Source: Betaproteobacteria bacterium (GTDB lineage Bacteria > Pseudomonadota > Gammaproteobacteria > Burkholderiales > Rhodocyclaceae). From it: 64,000 nt of DNA. The position numbers and the translations under genes are program-made. This document shows, piece by piece, positions 8,161 to 16,238 of this stretch (within the stretch, counting starts at the first letter, position 1; the number at the start of each line of letters is the position of its first letter). Location: the NCBI GenBank assembly GCA_016868295.1, contig VGHJ01000004.1:1-64000 (forward strand). Direction: 5' to 3'. The notes under the pieces are model-generated. The model made no database searches. It saw only the letters and a list, made by a program, of their open reading frames with translations, and was not told the DNA's origin.

Positions 8161-9164
8161 ACTTTTTTCAGGACATAGCGGCCGGTCTTGTTGCCGCCGA
8201 CCTTCTCGACCACGCCCGCATCCAAGAGCGGACGCAGCAAATCCATCGCTCCTTGACGCGACACGTCCAGCGCCGCCCATATATCAGCCGGTGCCATGCC
8301 GCCGTGGTCGCGCAGCAGATGCAGCAATTGTTCCTGGCGCGGACGCAATACCAGCTTGCCGGTCGAGCCGACCTGCAAGGTCTGGATCCGCAGCCACACC
8401 CGTTCCAGCGTCTGGCGCAAACCCGCGGCGCAATACTCCAGCCAGGCGCTCAGGTCGTCCCCGGCCTCGCGCACGCCCTGCAGCGCGGCATAGTAGGCGG
8501 GCCGATCCTCCCAGTAATACTCGTCCACGGCGAAGATGTGATGCGAGTCGAAGCCGCGCCGGTAGAGCTCCCACAGCGCCAGCGCGCGCCCGGTGCGGCC
8601 GTTGCCGTCGGCGAAGGGGTGGATGGCCTCGAAGCGGTAATGCAGGATCGCCGCACTGAGTACCGGCGACAGCCTGGCCGCCGCGCCGTTCCACCACTCC
8701 AGCAACTCGAACATCAATCCGGAAACGGCATCCGGCGGCGGCGGACGGTATGGCCCGACGCGGACCGCGATCATCCGGTATTTCCCGGCCTCGCCCTGAT
8801 CCATCACCTCGCCGGCCAGGATGCGATGCAGTTCGAGGATGTCCGCATGGCCGATCTTCTTCCTGCAGGCATGCTTTTCCACGTAGCGCAGCCCGGCGAA
8901 ATAGTTGATCACCTCGCGCTTGGGCCGTGCGCCGGGCGTGGACAGTTCGCGCCCTTCCTCCAGCGCGCGCACTTGTTCGAGCGTCAGCGGATTTCCCTCG
9001 ATCGCCGTCGAGGCATGGACGTTGCGGGTGCGGGTGTCTTTTTGCAGGGCGGGAATCCAGGCAAGGTCCACTACCGCATTCTGGATGCGCTCGCGCAGGG
9101 CCGCCACCTGCTCGACTTCGGCCAGCAGGGCCGGGGTGATCGTGAACAAGGGGACGTAGGCCAT
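8157..9164 (-). CDS. Fic family protein (AMPylase-type)
   Basis: The 335 residues include the Fic core motif HPFADGNGRTGR at 182-193, with the catalytic His182. The N-terminal inhibitory motif Ser52-xxx-Glu56-Gly57 (STAIEGN) marks a class II, self-inhibited Fic protein. Fic enzymes usually transfer AMP to a hydroxyl side chain of a target protein; the target is unknown here. The C-terminal ~60 residues look like a winged helix (DIWAALDVSRQGAMDLLRPL), so DNA binding or autoregulation is likely. Three CTTGAC repeats sit just upstream. It overlaps rdgB by 4 bp and appears inserted into a housekeeping neighbourhood. No antitoxin partner is seen. Confidence 0.9.
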   Translation of the reverse strand: MAYVPLFTITPALLAEVEQVAALRERIQNAVVDLAWIPALQKDTRTRNVHASTAIEGNPLTLEQVRALEEGRELSTPGARPKREVINYFAGLRYVEKHACRKKIGHADILELHRILAGEVMDQGEAGKYRMIAVRVGPYRPPPPDAVSGLMFELLEWWNGAAARLSPVLSAAILHYRFEAIHPFADGNGRTGRALALWELYRRGFDSHHIFAVDEYYWEDRPAYYAALQGVREAGDDLSAWLEYCAAGLRQTLERVWLRIQTLQVGSTGKLVLRPRQEQLLHLLRDHGGMAPADIWAALDVSRQGAMDLLRPLLDAGVVEKVGGNKTGRYVLKKV

Positions 9165-9183
9165 GACGACAGCCTAAACAAAA

Positions 9184-9212
9184 GTCAAGTATAAGTCAAG
9201 TTATGGGTCAAG
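9184..9212 (-). promoter_or_regulatory. Triple CTTGAC direct repeat upstream of fic
   Basis: Three CTTGAC hexamers (9184-9189, 9195-9200, 9207-9212 on the minus strand) are spaced 11 and 12 bp, about one helical turn. They precede the fic ATG by 20-48 bp. One can serve as a -35 element (TTGACT, 17 bp, TAGGCT). The helical phasing also suits an operator for the Fic protein's own winged-helix domain. This is inference from spacing only. Confidence 0.45.
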
Positions 9213-9220
9213 CCGACTTG

Positions 9221-9244
9221 AAAGTCAGTGCCGGCGGGACGGCG
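9221..9244 (+). repeat. 24-bp bipartite motif, copy 4 (intergenic fic/rph)
   Basis: AAAGTCAGTG-N8-ACGGCG, in the gap between the fic promoter region and the 3' end of rph. Confidence 0.75.
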
Positions 9245-9252
9245 CTGCCAGC

Positions 9253-9975
9253 CTACAGCGCCGACTTTTGCGCGGCGATGAGTTGCGCGATGCCCTTCTG
9301 CGCCAGGGCGAGCAGGGCGTCCATCTCGGCGCGCGAGAACGGCGTGCCCTCGGCCGTGCCCTGCACCTCGACGAAGCCGCCGGAGGCGGTCATCACCACG
9401 TTCATGTCGGTGTCGCAGGCGGAGTCCTCGGGGTAGTCGAGGTCGAGCACCGGCATGCCGTCGTAGATGCCGACCGAGACGGCGGCGACGAACTCGCGCA
9501 GCGGATTGCGCGCGATCTTGCCTTCCGCGACGAGCTTCTCGAAGGCGTCGTGGGCGGCGACGCAGGCGCCGGTGATGGAGGCGGTGCGCGTGCCGCCGTC
9601 GGCCTGCAGCACGTCGCAGTCGATCTGCACGGTGCGCTCGCCGAGCGCCTCGAGGTCGGTGACGGCGCGCAGGCTGCGCCCGATCAGGCGCTGGATCTCC
9701 AGCGTGCGCCCGCTCTGCTTGCCCTTGGCCGCCTCGCGCGCCGTGCGCGTGTGGGTCGAGCGCGGCAGCATGCCGTATTCGGCGGTGAGCCAGCCCTGGC
9801 CGAGGCCGCGCAGGAAGCCTGGCACGCCCTCCTCGACGCTGGCGGTGACGAGCACCCTGGTGTCGCCGAATTCGACCAGCACCGAGCCCTCGGCGTGTCG
9901 GGTGAAATTGCGGGTGATCGTGACCTTGCGCAGTTCGTCGGCCCTGCGCCGGCTCGGCCTGTTTGCTGTCGTCAT
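9253..9975 (-). CDS. rph: Ribonuclease PH
   Basis: Phosphorolytic 3'-5' exoribonuclease that trims tRNA 3' ends. The 240 residues start [16 protein letters not shown] and show the RNase PH features [13 protein letters not shown], the phosphate-binding [25 protein letters not shown] and [16 protein letters not shown]. The start ATG at 9975 overlaps the upstream phosphatase stop (ATGA). The frame is open further upstream, but those residues match nothing and overlap the phosphatase. Confidence 0.96.
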   Translation of the reverse strand: MTTANRPSRRRADELRKVTITRNFTRHAEGSVLVEFGDTRVLVTASVEEGVPGFLRGLGQGWLTAEYGMLPRSTHTRTAREAAKGKQSGRTLEIQRLIGRSLRAVTDLEALGERTVQIDCDVLQADGGTRTASITGACVAAHDAFEKLVAEGKIARNPLREFVAAVSVGIYDGMPVLDLDYPEDSACDTDMNVVMTASGGFVEVQGTAEGTPFSRAEMDALLALAQKGIAQLIAAQKSAL

Positions 9976-10892
9976 TTCGAGTATTTCTTGATGGCGGAGT
10001 TGATTTCCTGGATGGCGCGCTCGATGTCCTCGTCGGTCAGGTTGGGCACCGCCTGGGCGCCCTTGCGCGCCCGGGCGAAGGCCTCCATCTGCGTCGTGAA
10101 GGAGTCGATCGGCATGGTCTTGGTGGATACGCTGCCGAGCGTGTCCTCGGCGTAGCTGTCCTCCCAGCGGATGGCGATGACGGAGAGGTTGTCGGCGTTC
10201 TCGCCGCCGCGCGCCTCGGCCTGGTTGAGCAGCGCCGGCGTCGCCTGCACCACGTTGCCGGTGCCCATGGCGCGCGGGATGACGTCGGCGGGCAGCGGCC
10301 CCCAGACGCCGTCGCTGCACAGCAGCAGCACGTCGCCGGTCATGAGCGGGGTCTTCTTCGAGTAATCGACCTGCGGCGGGCTGACGCCGCCGAGGCAACT
10401 GAAGATGCGGTTGCGCGCCGGGTGGTGCACGGCGGCCTCGCTCGTGATGAGGCCGTCCTCGACCATGCGCTGCACGCGCGAGTGGTCGCGCGTGGTGCCG
10501 ATGACGCGCCCGCCGCGGATGCAGTACAGGCGCGAGTCGCCGGCGTGCGCCCAGTAGGCGATGGAGTCCTGCACGATGCAGGCGACGCAGGTGGTGCGCG
10601 GCGCCTCGGGCAGGAAGCGGTCGGCGGCGTAGTCGAGGATGGCGTGGTGGGCGTTGCCGAGGCCGCCGGAGAGGAAGAGGAAGGGGTCCTTCAGCTTCGG
10701 CTTCGCCTCGCGCTGGAAGGCCTCGGTGATGTACTGCACGGCGATCTGCGCCGCCACCTCGCCGTGCAGGTGGCCGCCCATGCCGTCGGCGACGACCATC
10801 AGCAGCGCGTCGCGCGAATAGCAGTAGGCGATGCGGTCCTCGTTGGTCGGTCGCCTGCCCGGGCGGCTCTCCTGGTAAATGGTGAATTTCAT
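9972..10892 (-). CDS. PP2C-family Ser/Thr protein phosphatase
   Basis: The 306-residue phosphatase has the PP2C metal and active-site motifs: TNEDR near the N-terminus, [36 protein letters not shown] and [13 protein letters not shown]. An extra C-terminal stretch of about 60 residues has no obvious domain. ATG 10892 ([12 protein letters not shown]) was chosen because the longer frame only adds residues translated from a repeat element. The Ser/Thr kinase gene lies directly upstream on the same strand, making a kinase/phosphatase pair. There are no T6SS or FHA genes alongside. Confidence 0.9.
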   Translation of the reverse strand: MKFTIYQESRPGRRPTNEDRIAYCYSRDALLMVVADGMGGHLHGEVAAQIAVQYITEAFQREAKPKLKDPFLFLSGGLGNAHHAILDYAADRFLPEAPRTTCVACIVQDSIAYWAHAGDSRLYCIRGGRVIGTTRDHSRVQRMVEDGLITSEAAVHHPARNRIFSCLGGVSPPQVDYSKKTPLMTGDVLLLCSDGVWGPLPADVIPRAMGTGNVVQATPALLNQAEARGGENADNLSVIAIRWEDSYAEDTLGSVSTKTMPIDSFTTQMEAFARARKGAQAVPNLTDEDIERAIQEINSAIKKYSK

Positions 10893-10894
10893 GC

Positions 10895-11006
10895 CGCCTC
10901 CGCCGGGCCGTCCCAAGGTGGCGGCAAGTCAGCGACATGGAGCAGGCGCAGCCTGCGAACTTGCGTTACCCCCGCCCGGGGGGCGGGGGGTAGGGGGTGG
11001 GTCGTG
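10895..11006 (-). repeat. Dispersed G+C-rich repeat, copy B (kinase/phosphatase gap)
   Basis: Minus-strand copy: C-run hairpin (CCCCGCCC/GGGCGGGG type), then AAGTTCGCAGGCTGCGCCTG, and closing CCTTGGGACGGCCCGGCGG. It fills the whole gap between the kinase and phosphatase genes. Confidence 0.8.
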
Positions 11007-11007
11007 T

Positions 11008-11958
11008 TCATTTGATCAGGTCGCGTACGCGCTTGCGCAGGCCGCCGAGCAGGCCCTGCGACTGCTTCGGCACGCTGCGCTCCTTGTCGGCGAGCGCCTT
11101 CTGCAGGGCGAACACGCTCTGCGGGCGCTCGAGGTAGTTGAGGCGCATGCACCAGTCCACGGTCTCGAGGAGCTGGCGCGAATACTTGTCCGGCCAGCGC
11201 TTCGACGCCGGGGCGAGCTGGTCGCGCTCGATGCGCTGGTCGGCCGCCTGCGGCGCCGCCGCCGCCATGCAGGCGTAGATGCTGGCGCCGATGGCGTAGA
11301 TGTCGGTCCACGGCCCGAGCAGCTCGCGCCGGGTGTTGTTGTACTGTTCGGGCGCGGCGAAGCCGGGGGTGTACATCGGCTTGAGCAGCGGCGTGTCGGT
11401 GGCCAGCGTCTGGCGCGCCGCGCCGAAGTCGATCAGCACCGGCTGGCCGTCGTTGCGCAGGTAGATGTTCGACGGCTTGATGTCGAGGTGCAGCAGCTTA
11501 TGGCTGTGCACTTCGCGCAGGCCGTTCAACAGCCGCGCGAAGACGGTGCGGATGAAGCTCTCGCGGATCTCGCCCTTGTGCTTCTGGATGTGCTCCTGCA
11601 AGGTGCGTCCGCGCTCGTAGTGCATCACCATGTACACCGTCTCGTTGGCGCGGAAGAAGTTCAGCACCTGCACCACGTTGGGGTGGGAGAGCCTGGCCAG
11701 CGCGCGGCCTTCCTCGAAGAAGCACTTCATGCCGTAGCGGAAGGCGGCCACGTTCTCCTCGGCGACGGAGGGCAGGGCGTCGCCCTCGCTGCGCAGCGCC
11801 AGGGTGTTGGGCAGGTATTCCTTGATGGCGACCGGGTTGTCCTCCCGGTCGAAGGCCAGATAGACGATGGAGAAGCCCCCCAGCGAGAGCTGCCGCTCGA
11901 TGCGGTAATCTTCCAGCCGGTAGCCCGGCGGCAGGGGGACGTTGGCTTGCGCTGGCAT
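11008..11958 (-). CDS. Serine/threonine protein kinase (Hanks type)
   Basis: The 316-residue kinase has a complete domain: glycine loop LSLGGFSIVYLA, VAIKEY with the ATP-binding Lys, catalytic loop HLDIKPSNIYL, LIDFGAAR with the metal-binding DFG, and the activation-segment end FAAPEQY. There is no transmembrane segment and no PASTA or FHA domain, so it is a short cytoplasmic kinase. ATG 11958 (MPAQANVPLPPGYRLEDY) places the start just before the kinase fold. The PP2C gene downstream is its likely antagonist. Confidence 0.9.
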   Translation of the reverse strand: MPAQANVPLPPGYRLEDYRIERQLSLGGFSIVYLAFDREDNPVAIKEYLPNTLALRSEGDALPSVAEENVAAFRYGMKCFFEEGRALARLSHPNVVQVLNFFRANETVYMVMHYERGRTLQEHIQKHKGEIRESFIRTVFARLLNGLREVHSHKLLHLDIKPSNIYLRNDGQPVLIDFGAARQTLATDTPLLKPMYTPGFAAPEQYNNTRRELLGPWTDIYAIGASIYACMAAAAPQAADQRIERDQLAPASKRWPDKYSRQLLETVDWCMRLNYLERPQSVFALQKALADKERSVPKQSQGLLGGLRKRVRDLIK

Positions 11959-12070
11959 CGTGGGCGCTGCGTCTGGCCGGACGCGCGCCCGGCGGTGGTT
12001 CGGGTTAAGATAAGGCTCGAATTGTCTTTTGTTATCGCCGCCCTGTAAAGCCGCGGCGCGGAAAACACCC

Positions 12071-12937
12071 ATGATCCACAGCATGACGGGATATGCCGTG
12101 CAGATGCGCGACATCGGGCGCGGCGTGCTCCACCTCGAGTTGCGCACGGTCAATTCGCGCTACCTCGACATGAATTTCCGCATCGGCGAGGAGGTGCGCC
12201 TGGTCGAGCCGGCCCTGCGCGAGCTGATCTCGGCGCGGCTCAACCGCGGCAAGGTCGACTGCCGCCTCAACCTCCTGCCCTCGACCACGGGCGTGCGCGA
12301 GGCGAGCCTCAACCGGGCCCTGCTCGCGCAACTGGCCGACCTGCAGGCGGGCGTGCGCGACCGCCTGCCCGAGGCGCCCCCGCTCAGCGTGGCCGAGGTG
12401 CTGCGCTGGTCCGGCATGCTCGGCGACGATGCCGTCGGCGCCGACACGCTGCAGGCCGAATGCGCCGCGCTGGCGAAGGCCGCCCTCGACGAGCTGCTCG
12501 CCACGCGCGCGCGAGAGGGCGGCAAGCTGGCGACGATGATCCTCGAGCGGGTGGAGAGGATGCGCGCCCTGGTGGCGCAGGCCGCGCCCCTGCTGCCGCA
12601 GGCCCTCGCCGACTACCGCGAGCGCATGGCGGTCCGCCTGCGCGAGGCAGCCGCCAGCCTCGACGAGGAGCGCATCCGCCAGGAGGTGGGCCTGTTCGCC
12701 GCGCGCATCGACGTCGCCGAGGAGCTCAACCGGCTCGTCGCCCACCTCGACGAGGTGGCGCGCGTGGTCGGCAAGGGCGGCGCCATCGGCAAGCGGCTCG
12801 ACTTCCTCATGCAGGAGCTCAACCGCGAGGCCAACACGCTCGCCTCGAAGTCGGTGTCGACGGAAATCACCGCCATCGCCGTGGACATGAAGCTGCTCAT
12901 CGAGCAGATGCGCGAGCAAGTGCAGAACATCGAGTGA
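12071..12937 (+). CDS. yicC: YicC family endoribonuclease
   Basis: The 288-residue protein starts MIHSMTGYA, the near-invariant YicC N-terminus. It ends with the DUF1732 block (GKRLDFLMQELNREANTL, SKS, IAVDMKLLIEQMREQVQNIE). Members are RNA endonucleases that influence stationary-phase survival and sRNA decay. It overlaps gmk by TGATG, the standard yicC-gmk arrangement. Confidence 0.93.
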   Translation: MIHSMTGYAVQMRDIGRGVLHLELRTVNSRYLDMNFRIGEEVRLVEPALRELISARLNRGKVDCRLNLLPSTTGVREASLNRALLAQLADLQAGVRDRLPEAPPLSVAEVLRWSGMLGDDAVGADTLQAECAALAKAALDELLATRAREGGKLATMILERVERMRALVAQAAPLLPQALADYRERMAVRLREAAASLDEERIRQEVGLFAARIDVAEELNRLVAHLDEVARVVGKGGAIGKRLDFLMQELNREANTLASKSVSTEITAIAVDMKLLIEQMREQVQNIE

Positions 12938-13554
12938 TGGCCGGCTCGCTGTTCATCGTCTCCGCCCCCTCCGGCGCCGGCAAGACGACGCTGGTGAAGA
13001 GGCTGCTCGAGCGCGACGGCGGCATCCAGCTCTCCGTCTCCTACACCACGCGCGCGCCGCGCCCCGGCGAGCGGGACGGCCGCGAATACCATTTCATCGA
13101 CGTGCCGGCCTTCCTCGCCATGCGCGAGAACGGCGACTTCCTCGAGAGCGCCGAGGTGCACGGCAACCACTACGGTACCTCGCGCCGCTGGATCGTCGGG
13201 CAGATGGCGGCCGGGCGCGATGTCCTGCTCGAGATCGACTGGCAGGGCGCGCAGCAGGTGCGCGGCCTGTTCCACGACAGCATCGGTATCTTCGTCCTGC
13301 CGCCCTCGGTGGCGGAGCTGGAGCGGCGCCTGCGCGGGCGCGGCCAGGACAGCGAGGACGTCATCGCCCGCCGCATGGCCGCCGCCCTGGACGAAATGCG
13401 CCACGTGGGCGAGTTCGATTATGTTATTATTAACAACAAGTTGCCGGAGGCCATCGAAGACCTCCAGACCGTGGTGCGCTCGACCCGTCTGCGCACCGCC
13501 GCGCAGCTCGACCGCCACCGCGCGTTGTTCCCGTTTCTCGAACACGAATCATAG
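12937..13554 (+). CDS. gmk: Guanylate kinase
   Basis: Phosphorylates GMP to GDP. The 205 residues contain the P-loop SAPSGAGKTT at about 9-18, the GMP-binding SYTTRAPRPGERDGREY and the lid region RGRGQDSEDVIARR. The ATG at 12937 overlaps the yicC stop. rpoZ and spoT follow, giving the common gmk-rpoZ-spoT group. Near 13423-13440 there is a short A+T-rich stretch (DYVIINNK), which is just the conserved motif. Confidence 0.97.
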   Translation: MAGSLFIVSAPSGAGKTTLVKRLLERDGGIQLSVSYTTRAPRPGERDGREYHFIDVPAFLAMRENGDFLESAEVHGNHYGTSRRWIVGQMAAGRDVLLEIDWQGAQQVRGLFHDSIGIFVLPPSVAELERRLRGRGQDSEDVIARRMAAALDEMRHVGEFDYVIINNKLPEAIEDLQTVVRSTRLRTAAQLDRHRALFPFLEHES

Positions 13555-13563
13555 GAAGACATC

Positions 13564-13770
13564 ATGGCCCGCATCACCATCGAAGATTGCCTGACGAAGA
13601 TCCCCAACCGCTTCCAGCTCACCCTGGCGGCGACCTACCGCGCGCGACAGATCACCGTCGGCGCCTCGCCCCAGCTCGACGACAACAAGGACAAGCCCAC
13701 GGTGATCGCCCTGCGCGAGATCGCCGCCGGCAAGGTCGGCCTGGAAGTGCTCAACCGCGGTCAAGCCTAG
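13564..13770 (+). CDS. rpoZ: RNA polymerase omega subunit
   Basis: The 68-residue omega subunit begins [19 protein letters not shown] and continues [10 protein letters not shown], then [15 protein letters not shown]. It helps fold beta-prime and forms part of a ppGpp site, which fits its position 25 bp before spoT. A GGAAG ribosome-binding site precedes the ATG. Confidence 0.97.
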   Translation: MARITIEDCLTKIPNRFQLTLAATYRARQITVGASPQLDDNKDKPTVIALREIAAGKVGLEVLNRGQA

Positions 13771-13795
13771 CCCGCCATCGTGGGGATCGTGAGCC

Positions 13796-15973
13796 ATGCA
13801 TGCCGCCGCGTCCCCTCCCGGCTCGCAGACTCCGCAGTTCTATGAGACCGAGCAGCGCCTCCAGCTCGAGAAGCTGAGGGAACTGCTCGCCACCTACCTC
13901 AAGCCCGAGGACATCGAGCGCGTCGCCGCCGCCTTCGTCTTCTCGGCGGAGGCGCACAAGGGCCAGTTCCGCATCAGCGGCGACCCCTACTTCTCGCATC
14001 CCCTGGCCGTCGCCGGCATCCTCACCGGCTGGCACCTCGACGCCCAGGCGCTGATGGCGGCGCTGCTGCACGACGTCACCGAGGACACCGAGATCACCAA
14101 CCAGGAGATCGGCGAGCGCTTCGGCAAGGTGACGGCCGAGCTGGTCGACGGCGTCTCCAAGCTGGACAAGATCGAGTTCCAGTCGATCGAGGACGCCCAG
14201 GCCGAGAACTTCCGCAAGATGCTGCTGGCGATGGCGCGCGACGTGCGCGTCATCCTCATCAAGCTGGCCGACCGCCTGCACAACATGCGCACGCTCGACA
14301 CGCTGCGGCCGGACAAGCGCCGCCGCATCGCGCGCGAGACGCTGGAGATCTACGCGCCGATCGCCAACCGGCTGGGACTGAACAACCTCTATCGCGAGCT
14401 GCAGGAGATCGCTTTCCGTCACGTCTGGCCGATGCGCTACGCCGTACTGGCCAAGGCCATCAAGGCGGCGCGCGGCAACCGGCGCGAGGTGGTGAGCAAG
14501 ATCCTCGCCGGCATCAGGGCGCGCCTGGCCGAGGCGGGCATCGAAGCCGAGGTGATGGGCCGCGAGAAGCACCTCTACGGCATCTACCGCAAGATGCGCG
14601 GCAAGTCGCTCACCTTCTCGCAGGTGCTCGACATCTACGGCTTCCGCGTCATCGTCAAGGACGTGCCGACCTGCTACCTCGTGCTGGGCGCCCTGCACGC
14701 GCTCTACAAGCCGGTGCCGGGCAAGTTCAAGGACTACATCGCCATCCCCAAGGGCAACGGCTACCAGTCGCTGCACACCACGCTGATCGGCCCTTATGGC
14801 ACGCCGGTGGAGGTGCAGATCCGCACCACCGAGATGCACCACGTCGCCGAGGCGGGCGTCGCCTCGCACTGGCTCTACAAGGACGACAAGAGCCTCTCCG
14901 AGCTGCAGCAGCGCACGCACAAGTGGCTGCAGTCGCTGCTCGAACTGCAGTCGGCCTCGGGCGATTCGGCGGAATTCCTCGAGCACCTCAAGATCGACCT
15001 CTTCCCCGGCGAGGTGTACGTGTTCACGCCGAAGGGCAAGATCCTGCCGCTGCCGCGCGGCTCGACGCCGGTCGACTTCGCCTATGCCGTGCACACCGAC
15101 ATCGGCAACCGCTGCGTTGCCTGCCGCATCAACCACGAGCTGATGCCGCTGCGCACCGAACTCAGGAACGGCGACCAGGTGGAGGTCATCACCGCCACGC
15201 ACGCCAATCCGAACCCGGCCTGGCTCGGCTACGTCAAGACCGGCAAGGCGCGCTCGCAGATCCGCCATTTCCTCAAGACCATGCAGCACGAGGAGTCGGC
15301 CGCCCTGGGCGAGCGCCTGCTGGCGCAGGCCCTGCGCCCCTTCGAGATCGCCACGGGGGACGTGGCCGACGCGGTGTGGGAGAAGTTCGTCCTCGAATGC
15401 GGCGCCAAGTCGAGGAAGGAGGTGCTCACCGACATCGGCCTGGGCAAGCGACTGCCGGCGATCGTCGCGCGCCGTCTCGCCGAGGGCGTCGAGAGGGGCG
15501 CGCCGTCGGCCGAGCCGAAGCCGCAGGGCCCCATCCTCATCCGCGGCACCGAGGGCATGGCGGTGCAGCTGGCGCATTGCTGCCGGCCGATTCCGGGCGA
15601 TCCGATCGTCGGCGTCATCAAGAAGGGTCAGGGCCTCGTCGTGCACCTGGCCGACTGCCCGAGCATCGGCGTGCGCGGTCGCGCCGAGCGCAACAAGTGG
15701 GTGGACGTCGAGTGGGAGCGCGACGGCGGACGCCTCTTCGAGGCGGCCATCAAGATCGAGGCGGAGAACCGCCGCGGCGTGCTGGCCAAGGTGGCGTCCG
15801 AGATCGCCGAGGCCGGCTCCAACATCCAGCACGTCACCATGGACGACGAGCATGGCGTCTACACCGCGCTCTACTTCACCCTGCAGGTGTCCAACCGCGT
15901 GCACCTGGCGCGCATCCTGCGCGCGCTGCGCGCCATCCACGAGGTGGTGCGCATCTCGCGCGTGCGGGAGTAA
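13796..15973 (+). CDS. spoT: Bifunctional (p)ppGpp synthetase/hydrolase SpoT
   Basis: The 725-residue RelA/SpoT homologue has an intact HD hydrolase domain (HPLAVAGIL, ALLHDVTEDT with the HDxxED signature, residues ~50-200). It also has a synthetase domain (REKHLYGIYRKM, DIYGFRVIV, about 240-350), a TGS domain (VFTPKGKILPLPRGSTPVDFAY) and a C-terminal ACT domain (~650-725). Both catalytic halves look complete, so it should make and degrade (p)ppGpp. ATG 13796 lies just after rpoZ. Confidence 0.96.
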   Translation: MHAAASPPGSQTPQFYETEQRLQLEKLRELLATYLKPEDIERVAAAFVFSAEAHKGQFRISGDPYFSHPLAVAGILTGWHLDAQALMAALLHDVTEDTEITNQEIGERFGKVTAELVDGVSKLDKIEFQSIEDAQAENFRKMLLAMARDVRVILIKLADRLHNMRTLDTLRPDKRRRIARETLEIYAPIANRLGLNNLYRELQEIAFRHVWPMRYAVLAKAIKAARGNRREVVSKILAGIRARLAEAGIEAEVMGREKHLYGIYRKMRGKSLTFSQVLDIYGFRVIVKDVPTCYLVLGALHALYKPVPGKFKDYIAIPKGNGYQSLHTTLIGPYGTPVEVQIRTTEMHHVAEAGVASHWLYKDDKSLSELQQRTHKWLQSLLELQSASGDSAEFLEHLKIDLFPGEVYVFTPKGKILPLPRGSTPVDFAYAVHTDIGNRCVACRINHELMPLRTELRNGDQVEVITATHANPNPAWLGYVKTGKARSQIRHFLKTMQHEESAALGERLLAQALRPFEIATGDVADAVWEKFVLECGAKSRKEVLTDIGLGKRLPAIVARRLAEGVERGAPSAEPKPQGPILIRGTEGMAVQLAHCCRPIPGDPIVGVIKKGQGLVVHLADCPSIGVRGRAERNKWVDVEWERDGGRLFEAAIKIEAENRRGVLAKVASEIAEAGSNIQHVTMDDEHGVYTALYFTLQVSNRVHLARILRALRAIHEVVRISRVRE

Positions 15974-16005
15974 AATCGCGCTTTTGCGAATCAGAGAGCA
16001 CCGAC

Positions 16006-16188
16006 ATGGCCCAGTACGAATCCGAGCACACCCGGTTCATGCGCGAATGGCTGGCGCAGCACCCCGAGGAGGCCGCCGTGCAGCAGGCAGGCCGCGCCCT
16101 CTGGTGGGACAAGGCGCCGCAGACGCCCGAAGAACAGCAGCGCCTGAAGGAATCGAAAGTGCCGCAGAAGGCCTACGTCTACCGATAA
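16006..16188 (+). CDS. DUF3460 family small protein
   Basis: The 60-residue protein (MAQYESEHTRFMREWLAQHP, then GRALWWDK) matches the DUF3460 family, small soluble proteins largely restricted to Betaproteobacteria and of unknown function. It has its own spacing (32 bp after spoT) and is followed immediately by a strong terminator at 16191-16226, so it ends the rpoZ-spoT unit. Confidence 0.85.
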   Translation: MAQYESEHTRFMREWLAQHPEEAAVQQAGRALWWDKAPQTPEEQQRLKESKVPQKAYVYR

Positions 16189-16190
16189 GG

Positions 16191-16226
16191 AAAAGTCAGC
16201 CGCCGTGCCACGGCGGCTGGCTTTTT
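16191..16226 (+). terminator. Intrinsic terminator built from an inverted pair of the 24-bp motif
   Basis: The arms CAGCCGCCGTG and CACGGCGGCTG meet over a very short loop, flanked by AAAAG and CTTTTT. Read forward it is motif AAAGTCAGCC-N8-ACGGCG. Read in reverse it is AAAGCCAGCC-N8-ACGGCG. Two motif copies thus overlap head to head and give the hairpin. Confidence 0.88.
16192..16215 (+). repeat. 24-bp bipartite motif, copy 5 (in terminator)
   Basis: Forward arm of the terminator: AAAGTCAGCC-N8-ACGGCG. An overlapping reverse copy with one further mismatch occupies the other arm. Confidence 0.75.
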
Positions 16227-16238
16227 CAGACACCCCGC

